Source: Polaromonas sp. YR568 (GTDB lineage: Bacteria; Pseudomonadota; Gammaproteobacteria; Burkholderiales; Burkholderiaceae_C). From it: DNA of 64,000 bases. Positions within the stretch are counted from its first letter, which is position 1. Each line of letters starts with the position of its first letter. The position numbers and the translations under genes are program-made. The stretch covers positions 310,001-374,000 of the forward strand of contig NZ_FPBM01000004.1 in the NCBI RefSeq assembly GCF_900116715.1. The letters are read 5' to 3'. Under the pieces are notes generated by a model. The model was not told the origin of the DNA and did not search any database. It saw only the letters and a list, made by a program, of their open reading frames with translations. Shown one piece after another: positions 55,407 to 62,807 of the stretch.

Positions 55407-57491
55407 ATGACTGAACTCCGCAACGTAGAAGCCGACCTGTCGCGTTTTCGCGCGCGGGTGCTGGTGGCGAGTCTGATCGTGCTGTGTGCGTTTGCCTTGC
55501 TGGCGGCGCGGCTGGTGTATTTGCAGGTGTACCGCCATGCCGATTTGAACGAGCAGGCGGAAAGCAACCGTACGGCCATCGTGCCCATCGTGCCGAATCG
55601 CGGCCTGATCCTGGACCGCAACGGCGTCGTGCTGGCGACCAACTACTCGGCCTATACGCTGGAGATCACGCCTTCCAAGGTTGAAAACCTGGAGGAAACC
55701 ATTGCCGCGCTCGAGAAGGTGGTCGACATCCAGCTGCGTGACAAGCGGCGCTTCAAGCGCCTGCGCGAAGAGTCGAAGAGTTTTGAGTCGCTGCCGATCC
55801 GCACGCGCCTGACGGATGAGGAAGTGGCCCGTTTTGCGGCGCAGCGCTTTCGCTTCCCGGGTGTGGACATCAAGGCCCGGCTGTTTCGCAGCTACCCCTA
55901 CGGCGAGCTGGGCAGCCATGTGGTGGGCTATATAGGCCGCATCAACCAGGCCGAAAAAGAAAACATCGAAGGCAGCGAAAACGAAGGCAACTACCGCGGC
56001 ACCGACTACATCGGCAAGCTCGGCGTGGAGCAAAGCTTCGAGCAGCAGCTGCACGGCATCACCGGTGTCGAGCAGGTCGAGACCTCGGCCGGCGGGCGCG
56101 CCATGCGCAAGCTGGCCAGCAACCCGGCCACCCCGGGCAACACGGTGCGGCTGTCGCTCGACATCCGCCTGCAGAAACTGGTGGAAGACATGTTCGGCGA
56201 CCGGCGCGGCGCGCTGGTGGCGCTGGACCCGAAGACCGGCGACGTGCTGGCCTTCGTCAGCAAGCCGACCTTCGACCCCAACCTGTTCGTGGACGGCATT
56301 GACGCGGAGAGCTGGCAATACCTGCGCGACTCGCTCGACAAGCCGCTGCTTAACCGCGCGCTGCGCGGCACCTATCCGCCGGGCTCGACCTACAAGCCCT
56401 TCATGGCGATGGCCGCGCTGGAAACCGGAAAGCGCTCGGCCAGTTTCATCATCAACGACAACGCCTCCTGGGCTTTCGGCGGCCACGTGTTCCGCAGTCA
56501 CGGCGACATCGCGCTGGGCGCGGTCGACATGTACCGCGCCATCGTCAAGTCCAGCAATGTGTATTTCTATTCGCTGGCCAACGAGCTGGGCGTGGACGCG
56601 ATGCACGACTTCATGAAGCCGCTGGGCTTCGGGCAGATCACCGGCATCGACATCGGCGGCGAGCTGGCCGGCGTGCTGCCCAGCCAGGACTGGAAGCGCG
56701 AGGCCTACAAAAAGCGGGGCGCGGCGCAGCAAAAGTGGTACCCCGGTGAAACCATTTCGCTGGGCATCGGGCAGGGCTACAACACCTTCACCATGCTGCA
56801 GCTGGCGCAGGCCACCGCGGCGCTGGCCAATAACGGCGTCAAGCGGCGCCCGCGCCTGGTCATCGGCACGCAGGACCCGGTCACGCGCGTGATGCACCCG
56901 GTGCCGGCCGAGCCCGCGGAAGACCTGGGCTACAAGGCGGAAAACGTCGCCATCGTGCGCAAGGCGCTGGTGGGCGTGACGCAGGAGGGTACCTCGGCGC
57001 GGGTGTTTGCCGGCGCGGGCTACCTGAGCGGCGGCAAGACCGGCACGGCGCAGGCCGTCACCATCGGCCAGAAAGACAAGTACAACAGCGCCAAGATGGA
57101 GGAATACCAGCGCGACCACGCCGTGTACATGGCGTTCGCGCCGGCCGAAGACCCCCAGATCGCGCTGGCCGTGATCGTCGAGAACGCCGGCTGGGGCGCT
57201 GGTGTGGCGGCGCCCATCGCGCGCCGGGTGTTCGACTACGTGCTGCTGGGCCAGTACCCCAGCGAAGAAGACATGGTGGCCGTGCAAAAAGGCCTGGCCG
57301 CCGCGCCCATCGGCAAGCCGCGCCAGGCGGGCGAGGTGGCCGGCCTGCTGGCCCCTGTGGGCGCCGGCGCCGCGCCCGGGCCTGCCACCGCAGCGGCCGC
57401 CGCAGCCGCCAAGGCCAAGGCGGCCGCCATCGCCGAAGCGCTCAGCAAGCTGCCGCCGCCCATGGCCGCAGCCGGCAACAACCCCGATTGA
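55407..57491 (+). CDS. mrdA: penicillin-binding protein 2 (MrdA)
   Basis: 694 residues. One helix (about 20-42), a PBP dimerisation domain (60-230) and the transpeptidase with Ser327 in PPGSTYKP, SSN in KSSNVYFY and KTG in GGKTGTAQ. Cross-links lateral peptidoglycan with MreB/RodA. The last ~60 residues are Ala/Pro-rich. rodA, which usually follows, is absent. Confidence 0.95.
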   Translation: MTELRNVEADLSRFRARVLVASLIVLCAFALLAARLVYLQVYRHADLNEQAESNRTAIVPIVPNRGLILDRNGVVLATNYSAYTLEITPSKVENLEETIAALEKVVDIQLRDKRRFKRLREESKSFESLPIRTRLTDEEVARFAAQRFRFPGVDIKARLFRSYPYGELGSHVVGYIGRINQAEKENIEGSENEGNYRGTDYIGKLGVEQSFEQQLHGITGVEQVETSAGGRAMRKLASNPATPGNTVRLSLDIRLQKLVEDMFGDRRGALVALDPKTGDVLAFVSKPTFDPNLFVDGIDAESWQYLRDSLDKPLLNRALRGTYPPGSTYKPFMAMAALETGKRSASFIINDNASWAFGGHVFRSHGDIALGAVDMYRAIVKSSNVYFYSLANELGVDAMHDFMKPLGFGQITGIDIGGELAGVLPSQDWKREAYKKRGAAQQKWYPGETISLGIGQGYNTFTMLQLAQATAALANNGVKRRPRLVIGTQDPVTRVMHPVPAEPAEDLGYKAENVAIVRKALVGVTQEGTSARVFAGAGYLSGGKTGTAQAVTIGQKDKYNSAKMEEYQRDHAVYMAFAPAEDPQIALAVIVENAGWGAGVAAPIARRVFDYVLLGQYPSEEDMVAVQKGLAAAPIGKPRQAGEVAGLLAPVGAGAAPGPATAAAAAAAKAKAAAIAEALSKLPPPMAAAGNNPD

Positions 57492-57656
57492 GCGTCGTTA
57501 CCTCGAATTTGCTACTTAATTGGTAGCAAAGTGTTGAGGTGTGATGCGGGGAAAGTGTCAATTTCCTCCCGGGGATTTTTTGTAGACAGCGTATTTCGCT
57601 GCCTCTGGCAACCCTTTGCACCGAAATGGCCCGGCTGCCGCGCCAGCACACAGGCA

Positions 57657-57690
57657 TAAAAAAAGCGCTGGGGTTGCCAGCGCTTTTTGC
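57657..57690. terminator. bidirectional terminator
   Basis: GCGCTGG (57665-57671) pairs with CCAGCGC (57677-57683); a run of seven A precedes and five T follow, so the stem can end transcripts on both strands: mrdA from the left and any RNA from the right. Confidence 0.88.
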
Positions 57691-57820
57691 AAAACGGCAT
57701 CCTGTGGGGTGCGCTTTGCTTGTGTACTTCTAGTGATCTCTCTCGTGTCTCCTCGGCTCCTCGCGTTGCGAGCAGCAGGGCTCGTCAGCAAGTTCTCCAA
57801 TGTAAGGCACGCACTTACAT
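57660..57820 (-). ncRNA. candidate small RNA with repeated GGA motifs
   Basis: The 540-base gap 57492-58031 has no credible protein gene. On the minus strand, upstream of the bidirectional terminator, lie TTGGAG, CGAGGAGCC, GAGGAGACACG and CAGGATG, one beside a CTCG-CAACG-CGAG hairpin. Several exposed GGA motifs followed by a terminator are the pattern of CsrA/RsmA-sponging RNAs, but four motifs is few. Also in the gap: a degenerate family-B core at 57508-57527. Confidence 0.3.
57800..57820. promoter_or_regulatory. 21-bp palindrome upstream of amtB2
   Basis: ATGTAAG (57800-57806) and CTTACAT (57814-57820), perfect arms around GCACGCA. It is about 145 bp before the sigma-54-type promoter and would also overlap the start of the candidate minus-strand RNA. 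Binding protein unknown. Confidence 0.4.
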
Positions 57821-57962
57821 AGTGCATTGGGGGTTTCCCGCCCCCTGAAAAGGCCCGGATTTGCGCATCCCGGCGATACCGGCCGTCTGGCCCGTCGCGC
57901 CATAAGTAGCCTTCTGTATGCATTTGCGCGCAAAACCATCCGTAACCCGCACCTGTAAGCGT

Positions 57963-57977
57963 TGGCATGACTTATGC
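57963..57977 (+). promoter_or_regulatory. sigma-54 (RpoN) promoter of the second amtB
   Basis: TGGCATGACTTATGC carries GG and GC exactly 12 bp apart and matches TGGCACG-N4-TTGC in 9 of 11 defined positions. Predicted transcription start near 57989, 43 nt before the ATG. Confidence 0.7.
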
Positions 57978-58031
57978 CTGTTGTTACCAATTGTTGGGTA
58001 TTTATTGGGCATTGGACGAAAGGCAAGCGGT

Positions 58032-59492
58032 ATGCATATGAAGAGCTTTCTGGCGTGGGTCCTGTTGATTTGCCTGAGCTTTGCGAGCCAGCTGGCCCTG
58101 GCACAGGCGCCTGCTGCGGCGCCCGAGGCCGCCGCCAGCGCCCCTGAGGCCGCACCGGCGCCTGCGCCGGCCCCCGTTGCCGCACCGGCACCGGCCGTAG
58201 CTGCACCCGCGCCCGCCGCCTCCGCTCCGGCGCCCCTCACGCACCCCGGCCTGGTTGACGCCGGCACCCTCAACGGCGCCGACACCGCCTGGATGATGAC
58301 CTCCACCGCGCTGGTGCTGCTCATGACGCTGCCCGGCATCGCCCTGTTTTACGGCGGCATGGTGCGCAAGAAAAGCGTGCTCAATGTGATGGCCTGCGTG
58401 GTTGCCATCTGTGCCGTCGTCAGCATTTTGTGGTTTGCCGTCGGCTACTCCATCGCCTTCACCCCCGGCTCGGGCGCGCTGGGGCATTACCTGGGCGGCA
58501 CCGAGCGGCTCTGGTTCACCGGGCTCGATTACGTGAAAGACGCGCAGAAGGTCGCCGTCAGCCACATCGCGCCCAACATCCCCGAGTCGGTGTATGCGAT
58601 GTTCCAGCTGACCTTTGCCATCATCACGGCGGCCCTGGTGGTCGGCTCTTTTGTCGAGCGCATGCGTTTCTCGGCCATGCTGATCTTCATGTCGCTCTGG
58701 ACGCTCATCGTCTACGCCCCCATCGCGCACTGGGTCTGGGAGCCCAACGGCTGGCTGGCCCGCATGGGCGCGCTGGACTTTGCCGGCGGCTCGGTGGTGC
58801 ACATCAACGCCGGTATCGCGGGGCTGGTTTGCGCCTATGTGCTCGGCCCGCGCCACGGTTATGGCCGCGAGCCCTTTACGCCCTTCAACCTGGGCCTGAC
58901 CATGGCCGGCGCGGGCATGCTGTGGGTGGGCTGGTTCGGCTTTAACGCCGGCTCGGCCGTGGCTTCCGACGGCCGCGCGGGCCTGGCGATGGCGGTCACG
59001 CACATCGCGGCCGCCGCCGGCGCCTTGTCATGGATGGCCGCTGAATGGATGGTGCGCGGGCGGCCTTCGCTGCTGGGCTTGTGCTCGGGCCTGGTGGCCG
59101 GGCTGGTGGCCATCACGCCGGCGGCTGGTTTTGTCTCGCCGCGCTCGGCGCTGGTATTCGGCCTGGTAGCCGGTGTGGCCTGCTACTGGGGCGCCACCGG
59201 CCTCAAGCGCCTGCTCAATGCCGACGATTCGCTCGATGTGTTCGGCGTGCACGGCGTGGGCGGCATCGTGGGCTCGCTGCTCACCGGCATTTTTGCCAGC
59301 AAGGCCATCTCCGGCGTCGAGGGCGACCTGCTGACCCAGGCCATAGGCGCCGGCTCGGTCATGGTCTACAGCCTCTTCATGACGGCCGTGGCGCTGTGGA
59401 TCACCTCGCTGCTGGTGAGCCTGCGCGTGAGCGAAGCCTCGGAAAGCGACGGCCTGGACATCACCCAGCACGCCGAGCGCCTGGGTACGTGA
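58032..59492 (+). CDS. amtB: ammonium transporter, second paralogue
   Basis: 486 residues. Signal peptide 1-25 (ending ALAQ), a Pro/Ala-rich linker of about 55 residues, then the Amt channel with GSFVERMRFSA, pore His in GGSVVHINAGIAGL and LDVFGVHGVGG. The C-terminal tail ends ITQHAERLGT and lacks the HGETAY ending of the first AmtB, so PII control may differ. ATG 58032 has AAAGG upstream; 58038 is an alternative. Confidence 0.94.
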   Translation: MHMKSFLAWVLLICLSFASQLALAQAPAAAPEAAASAPEAAPAPAPAPVAAPAPAVAAPAPAASAPAPLTHPGLVDAGTLNGADTAWMMTSTALVLLMTLPGIALFYGGMVRKKSVLNVMACVVAICAVVSILWFAVGYSIAFTPGSGALGHYLGGTERLWFTGLDYVKDAQKVAVSHIAPNIPESVYAMFQLTFAIITAALVVGSFVERMRFSAMLIFMSLWTLIVYAPIAHWVWEPNGWLARMGALDFAGGSVVHINAGIAGLVCAYVLGPRHGYGREPFTPFNLGLTMAGAGMLWVGWFGFNAGSAVASDGRAGLAMAVTHIAAAAGALSWMAAEWMVRGRPSLLGLCSGLVAGLVAITPAAGFVSPRSALVFGLVAGVACYWGATGLKRLLNADDSLDVFGVHGVGGIVGSLLTGIFASKAISGVEGDLLTQAIGAGSVMVYSLFMTAVALWITSLLVSLRVSEASESDGLDITQHAERLGT

Positions 59493-59529
59493 GTTGACTG
59501 CGACCTCAAACGTTGAAGGACACCACACC

Positions 59530-59994
59530 ATGCCTTCCAGTGAAAAAATCGCCATTGCCGCCCACCTGCATGTGTTGCTGCGCCGCAAGACCGGCCGGGT
59601 GACCGATACCGAGTGGATGGCCAGCAACCATGAGTACGCGGTCGAGGTGGCGCGCTTTGCCCGCGAAAAGGCGGTGGAAGACAACCACCCGGACCTCGCC
59701 GTCTGGGCCGACAGGCTCGAAGAGATCATGGCCACGCCTGAGCCCAGGCCGCGCGTGCCTTTGGTCCAACTGGTGACGGAGGCGGTGAAGGAACGCGCGG
59801 TGCCCGCACCGCGCGAGGCGCCGCCGCCCGACCGGCTGACCCCAGCCCGCTCCATCGACACCGAGGAAGAGGTCTATCCCGAATCGGGTTTTATCGAGTC
59901 CACCTTCGGCGCGATCTTCGGCGACAGCGAGTCGCACCGCGAACGCAAGCACCGCGACCCGAACGCGCCGCGCTACGTGAAGAGCTTGCGCTAG
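59530..59994 (+). CDS. conserved-looking hypothetical protein after amtB2
   Basis: 154 residues, soluble, GAAGGA before the ATG. N-terminal helical segment (IAIAAHLHVLLRRKTGRVTDTEWMASNHEYAVEVAR), then a Pro/Arg-rich middle and an acidic stretch (SIDTEEEVYPESGFIEST). No family recognised. 37 bp after amtB2, likely the same transcript, so it may belong to nitrogen control. Confidence 0.65.
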   Translation: MPSSEKIAIAAHLHVLLRRKTGRVTDTEWMASNHEYAVEVARFAREKAVEDNHPDLAVWADRLEEIMATPEPRPRVPLVQLVTEAVKERAVPAPREAPPPDRLTPARSIDTEEEVYPESGFIESTFGAIFGDSESHRERKHRDPNAPRYVKSLR

Positions 59995-60000
59995 CTGGCA

Positions 60001-60085
60001 GCCCCCTGTCTCGGCTCACTGCGTGTAGCCGGAACCCCCCTCAGGGGGGCAACACCTGCAGCCCGGCAAAGCCGGTTCTGCGGTG
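60001..60085. repeat. intergenic repeat family A, copy 3 (degenerate)
   Basis: CTCGGCTCACTGCGTGTAGCC, a CCCCCC/GGGGGG stem (60035-60049), then GGCAAAGCCGGTTCTGCGG. Begins 7 bases after the stop of the preceding gene. Confidence 0.65.
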
Positions 60086-60119
60086 TTCTTGCCTTGAACG
60101 CGCCGGTTTTTCTGCTTGA

Positions 60120-60536
60120 TTATTTGGCCGGTGCGGGCTGCGGCGCTGAGGCCTCGCGTGCGCGGTTGACGCTATGCGCCAGCATGTTGCGCGTGCGCAG
60201 CCGCACGTTCTCGCTGGCTTCGTCGGCGAAGGCCGCCACATAGGGGTGGCCGGCGTTGTCCGCCAGAATGCTGCGCCGCACCGCCTCGTGGGCGGGTGCG
60301 CAGGTGGCCAGCGCCGCATCGGCCAGTGCGAACACCGACGCGGTGGCGTCATCCTTGAGCGGCGCCAGCGCATCCTGCGCGCAGCGCTGGTAATCATTGA
60401 TGGCCGCGGCCACCGGCGCCCGCGCGATCGACAAAGGGTCGTGGCTGACCTTGGAGGTGGGTGCGCAGGCTGCCAGCAAAAACACAAGCGATGTCAGAAG
60501 CAGCGGGGCGGGTGATGCCGGCAGTGGTTTTTTCAT
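60120..60536 (-). CDS. putative lipoprotein
   Basis: 138 residues. Signal with lipobox LLAAC (Cys24), then a helical soluble region with two further Cys (YQRCAQDALA, LATCAPAHEAV) and an Ala/Pro tail. No recognised family. Alone on the minus strand. Confidence 0.7.
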   Translation of the reverse strand: MKKPLPASPAPLLLTSLVFLLAACAPTSKVSHDPLSIARAPVAAAINDYQRCAQDALAPLKDDATASVFALADAALATCAPAHEAVRRSILADNAGHPYVAAFADEASENVRLRTRNMLAHSVNRAREASAPQPAPAK

Positions 60537-60787
60537 GGATGTGATGCAGGGCTGAGTACGGCGAAGCTTGGCGGTTGAGTCCGGTGACGGCGCCGGTTCT
60601 GCGGATTTTGCATGAGGGGAACAGGCGGCTACATCTTGTCACATGCAATGCGGCCTCGGCCGGTGGCCGCTCTCCTCTGGCACGAGTGTCTGCAAAAGTT
60701 GATTGAGGTAACAAGGGGTGACAAATTGCCGCTGACAGGCGCCAAAGCGGCTCTTAGCATGGAACTCTTAAATATAAGGAGATGCTG

Positions 60788-61648
60788 ATGAAATCGACGG
60801 GACACGAGGGAATACAGAGACGCTTTGGCCATTTCCTGATCGCACTGCCGTTGGCCCTGGCGCTGCTGGCGGGGCCGGCGCAGGCACAAGGCCAGGCCCA
60901 GCAACTGGTGCTGGGCATCAGCGAGGGCTCATCAGGCGGGCTGGACCACGCCCAGGTGATCGCCAAATACCAGGGGCTGGCCGAGGTCATCGGCAAGGCG
61001 CTGAAGGCCAAGGTCAGCGTGGTGTTCGCGCGCGAGTTCAAGCAGCTCGAAGAAGGCATGCAGACCGGCCGCTTCGACCTGGTCATGGCCCGGCCCAGCG
61101 ACTATCCGGCGCGCGGCATGCGTGACTACGGCTACAGCTACATCGCCAGCACCAAGCCCGACGGCCAGTGCTTTGTCATCGCGCCCAAGGGCTCCGAGCT
61201 GAAAACCATCAACGACGTCAAAGGCAAGCGCATCGCCCTGCCCGAGCAGATCGCCTACATGTCGCGCTTTTGCGCCGCCGAGCTGCGCGACAAGGGCATC
61301 CTGGTCGATAAAGAGAACGTGCAATTTGTGCGCGAGCAGGCGGCCGTGGGCTTTTACCTGGACAACAAGTTCGCCGATGTGGGCGGTGTGGCCTCTTACT
61401 CAGGCATAGGCAAGAAGTGGGAAAAAGACGGCGGCCGTGTTTTGCACAAGAGCGTGCCGCAGCCCTACTTTCCGTTGGTGGCCCATAAGCGCATCAAGCC
61501 CGAGCAGGTCAAGGCCATTCAGGAGGAGTTGCTGACCCTGCCCGCCAGCGACGCCGGCAAGGACGTGCTCAAACGCATCGGCATTGACCAGTTCGACACG
61601 ACCTCAGAGCCGCGCATGCGCGAGCTGCTGAAGTGGCTCAACATCTAG
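60788..61648 (+). CDS. PhnD-like periplasmic substrate-binding protein
   Basis: 286 residues. Signal peptide (about 1-32, ending AQAQ), then LVLGISEGSSGGLDHAQVIAKYQGLAEVI and MQTGRFDLVMARPSDYPARG, matching the phosphate/phosphite/phosphonate binding family. No permease or ATPase genes adjacent, so it could be an orphan receptor or sensor. ATG 60788 preferred over 60782: AAGGAG is 6 nt before it. Confidence 0.82.
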   Translation: MKSTGHEGIQRRFGHFLIALPLALALLAGPAQAQGQAQQLVLGISEGSSGGLDHAQVIAKYQGLAEVIGKALKAKVSVVFAREFKQLEEGMQTGRFDLVMARPSDYPARGMRDYGYSYIASTKPDGQCFVIAPKGSELKTINDVKGKRIALPEQIAYMSRFCAAELRDKGILVDKENVQFVREQAAVGFYLDNKFADVGGVASYSGIGKKWEKDGGRVLHKSVPQPYFPLVAHKRIKPEQVKAIQEELLTLPASDAGKDVLKRIGIDQFDTTSEPRMRELLKWLNI

Positions 61649-61866
61649 CCTGAGATCCAGTTTCCGGCCCGGCACCTGGCTGCCGCGGCTGCGCTCCCGG
61701 CCTGGTAGGGCCGCTGCTTTCCCTCCCAACACTCTGCGCGGTATGCCGGCGCCAGCCGTGCCGCGCCCCCTTTGGCCCGGCCTCTTGCGGCAAGCCTGCG
61801 GCTGGCCGGGCCCGTTCAAATCCTAGGGTTTTCACTGCAAAAAAGCGGCGCCGCTTCGTTGTATTA

Positions 61867-61881
61867 GTTATTATTCATAAC
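61867..61881. promoter_or_regulatory. AT-rich inverted repeat before the crotonase gene
   Basis: GTTAT-TATTC-ATAAC, extended imperfectly by ATTA on the left and TAAT on the right (61863-61887). Located about 30-45 bp upstream of the ATG in a strongly AT-rich patch. MarR-type regulators of ferulate genes bind sites of this kind; here only the dyad is seen. The rest of the 261-base gap is GC-rich with inverted repeats. Confidence 0.35.
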
Positions 61882-61909
61882 CATAATCGACCTCACTGAA
61901 AACCTGCCA

Positions 61910-62683
61910 ATGACCCAAAAACACCTCCAACTCGAAATGCGCGGCGACATTGCCGTGATCCGCCTGGCGCGCCCCGCCAAACGCAATGCACTGGGCGATG
62001 CCCAGGTGCTGGCGCTGCGCGACCTGTTTGAAAACCTGCCCGCAGTCGCCCGCGCCGCCGTGCTGTACGGCGAAGGGGAGCACTTCTGCGCGGGGCTTGA
62101 CCTGGGTGAACTCCAGGAGCGCGACGCCAGCCAGGGCCTGCACCACTCACGCATGTGGCATGCCGCGCTGGACCGCCTGCAGTACGGGCCTGTGCCCGTG
62201 ATCGCGGCCCTGCACGGCGCCGTGGTCGGCGGCGGCCTGGAGCTGGCGAGCGCCTGTCACATCCGGGTGGCCGACGAGAGCACGTTTTACGCATTGCCCG
62301 AAGGCTCGCGCGGCATCTTCGTCGGCGGCGGCGGCGCGGTGCGCATTCCGCGCCTGATAGGTACGGCGCGCATGACCGACATGATGCTGACCGGCCGTGT
62401 CTACAACGCCCAGGACGGTGAGCGCATAGGACTGGCGCAGTACCTGGTGCCGCAGGGGCAGGCGCTCGACAAGGCGCTTGAGCTGGCCGCCCGCGTGGCG
62501 AGCAATGCGCCCCTGACCAACTACGCCCTGATGCATGCCTTGCCGCGCATCGCGGAGCAGCCCGCGGACCAGGGATTTTTCACCGAGGCCTTGATGGCGG
62601 CGGTGGCGCAAAGCGCGCCCGAGGCCAAGGGCCGCGTGAAGGACTTCCTGAACGGCAAGGCCGCCAAGGTGAAAAAAACCTGA
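61910..62683 (+). CDS. crotonase / enoyl-CoA hydratase family protein
   Basis: 257 residues. IAVIRLARPAKRNALGDAQV, oxyanion loop HFCAGLDLGEL, and PVIAALHGAVVGGGLELASACHIRVADE are crotonase motifs; PEGSRGIFVGGGG carries one catalytic acidic position. Next to feruloyl-CoA synthase it may hydrate or cleave the feruloyl-CoA side chain, but its wording is not clearly that of the Ech hydratase-lyase. Confidence 0.88.
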   Translation: MTQKHLQLEMRGDIAVIRLARPAKRNALGDAQVLALRDLFENLPAVARAAVLYGEGEHFCAGLDLGELQERDASQGLHHSRMWHAALDRLQYGPVPVIAALHGAVVGGGLELASACHIRVADESTFYALPEGSRGIFVGGGGAVRIPRLIGTARMTDMMLTGRVYNAQDGERIGLAQYLVPQGQALDKALELAARVASNAPLTNYALMHALPRIAEQPADQGFFTEALMAAVAQSAPEAKGRVKDFLNGKAAKVKKT

Positions 62684-62714
62684 GCGCGCCGGCGGACCCG
62701 TATGCGGGCCCGGC

Positions 62715-62749
62715 GAGAAGAGAAGAGAAGAGAAGAGACGAGACGAGAC
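62715..62749 (+). repeat. pentanucleotide tandem repeat before feruloyl-CoA synthase
   Basis: Seven units: GAGAA four times then GAGAC three times, followed by more purine-rich repeats (AAAGAGACAA twice near 62781-62801). It lies between the crotonase stop and the next ATG, in the 5' leader. Confidence 0.8.
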
Positions 62750-62807
62750 AGAAAGTCAAAAAGCCAAAGAGCCGAAAAGACAAAGAGACAAAAGAGACAA
62801 AACCGAC

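Noticed and set aside
55233-57287. 684-codon minus-strand frame opposite mrdA
   Set aside because: Shadow of mrdA: His/Gln/Arg-rich, no motifs, covers the repeat as well.
57558-57968. 136-codon minus-strand frame in the gap before amtB2
   Set aside because: No ribosome site, crosses a terminator and a sigma-54-type promoter, composition not protein-like.
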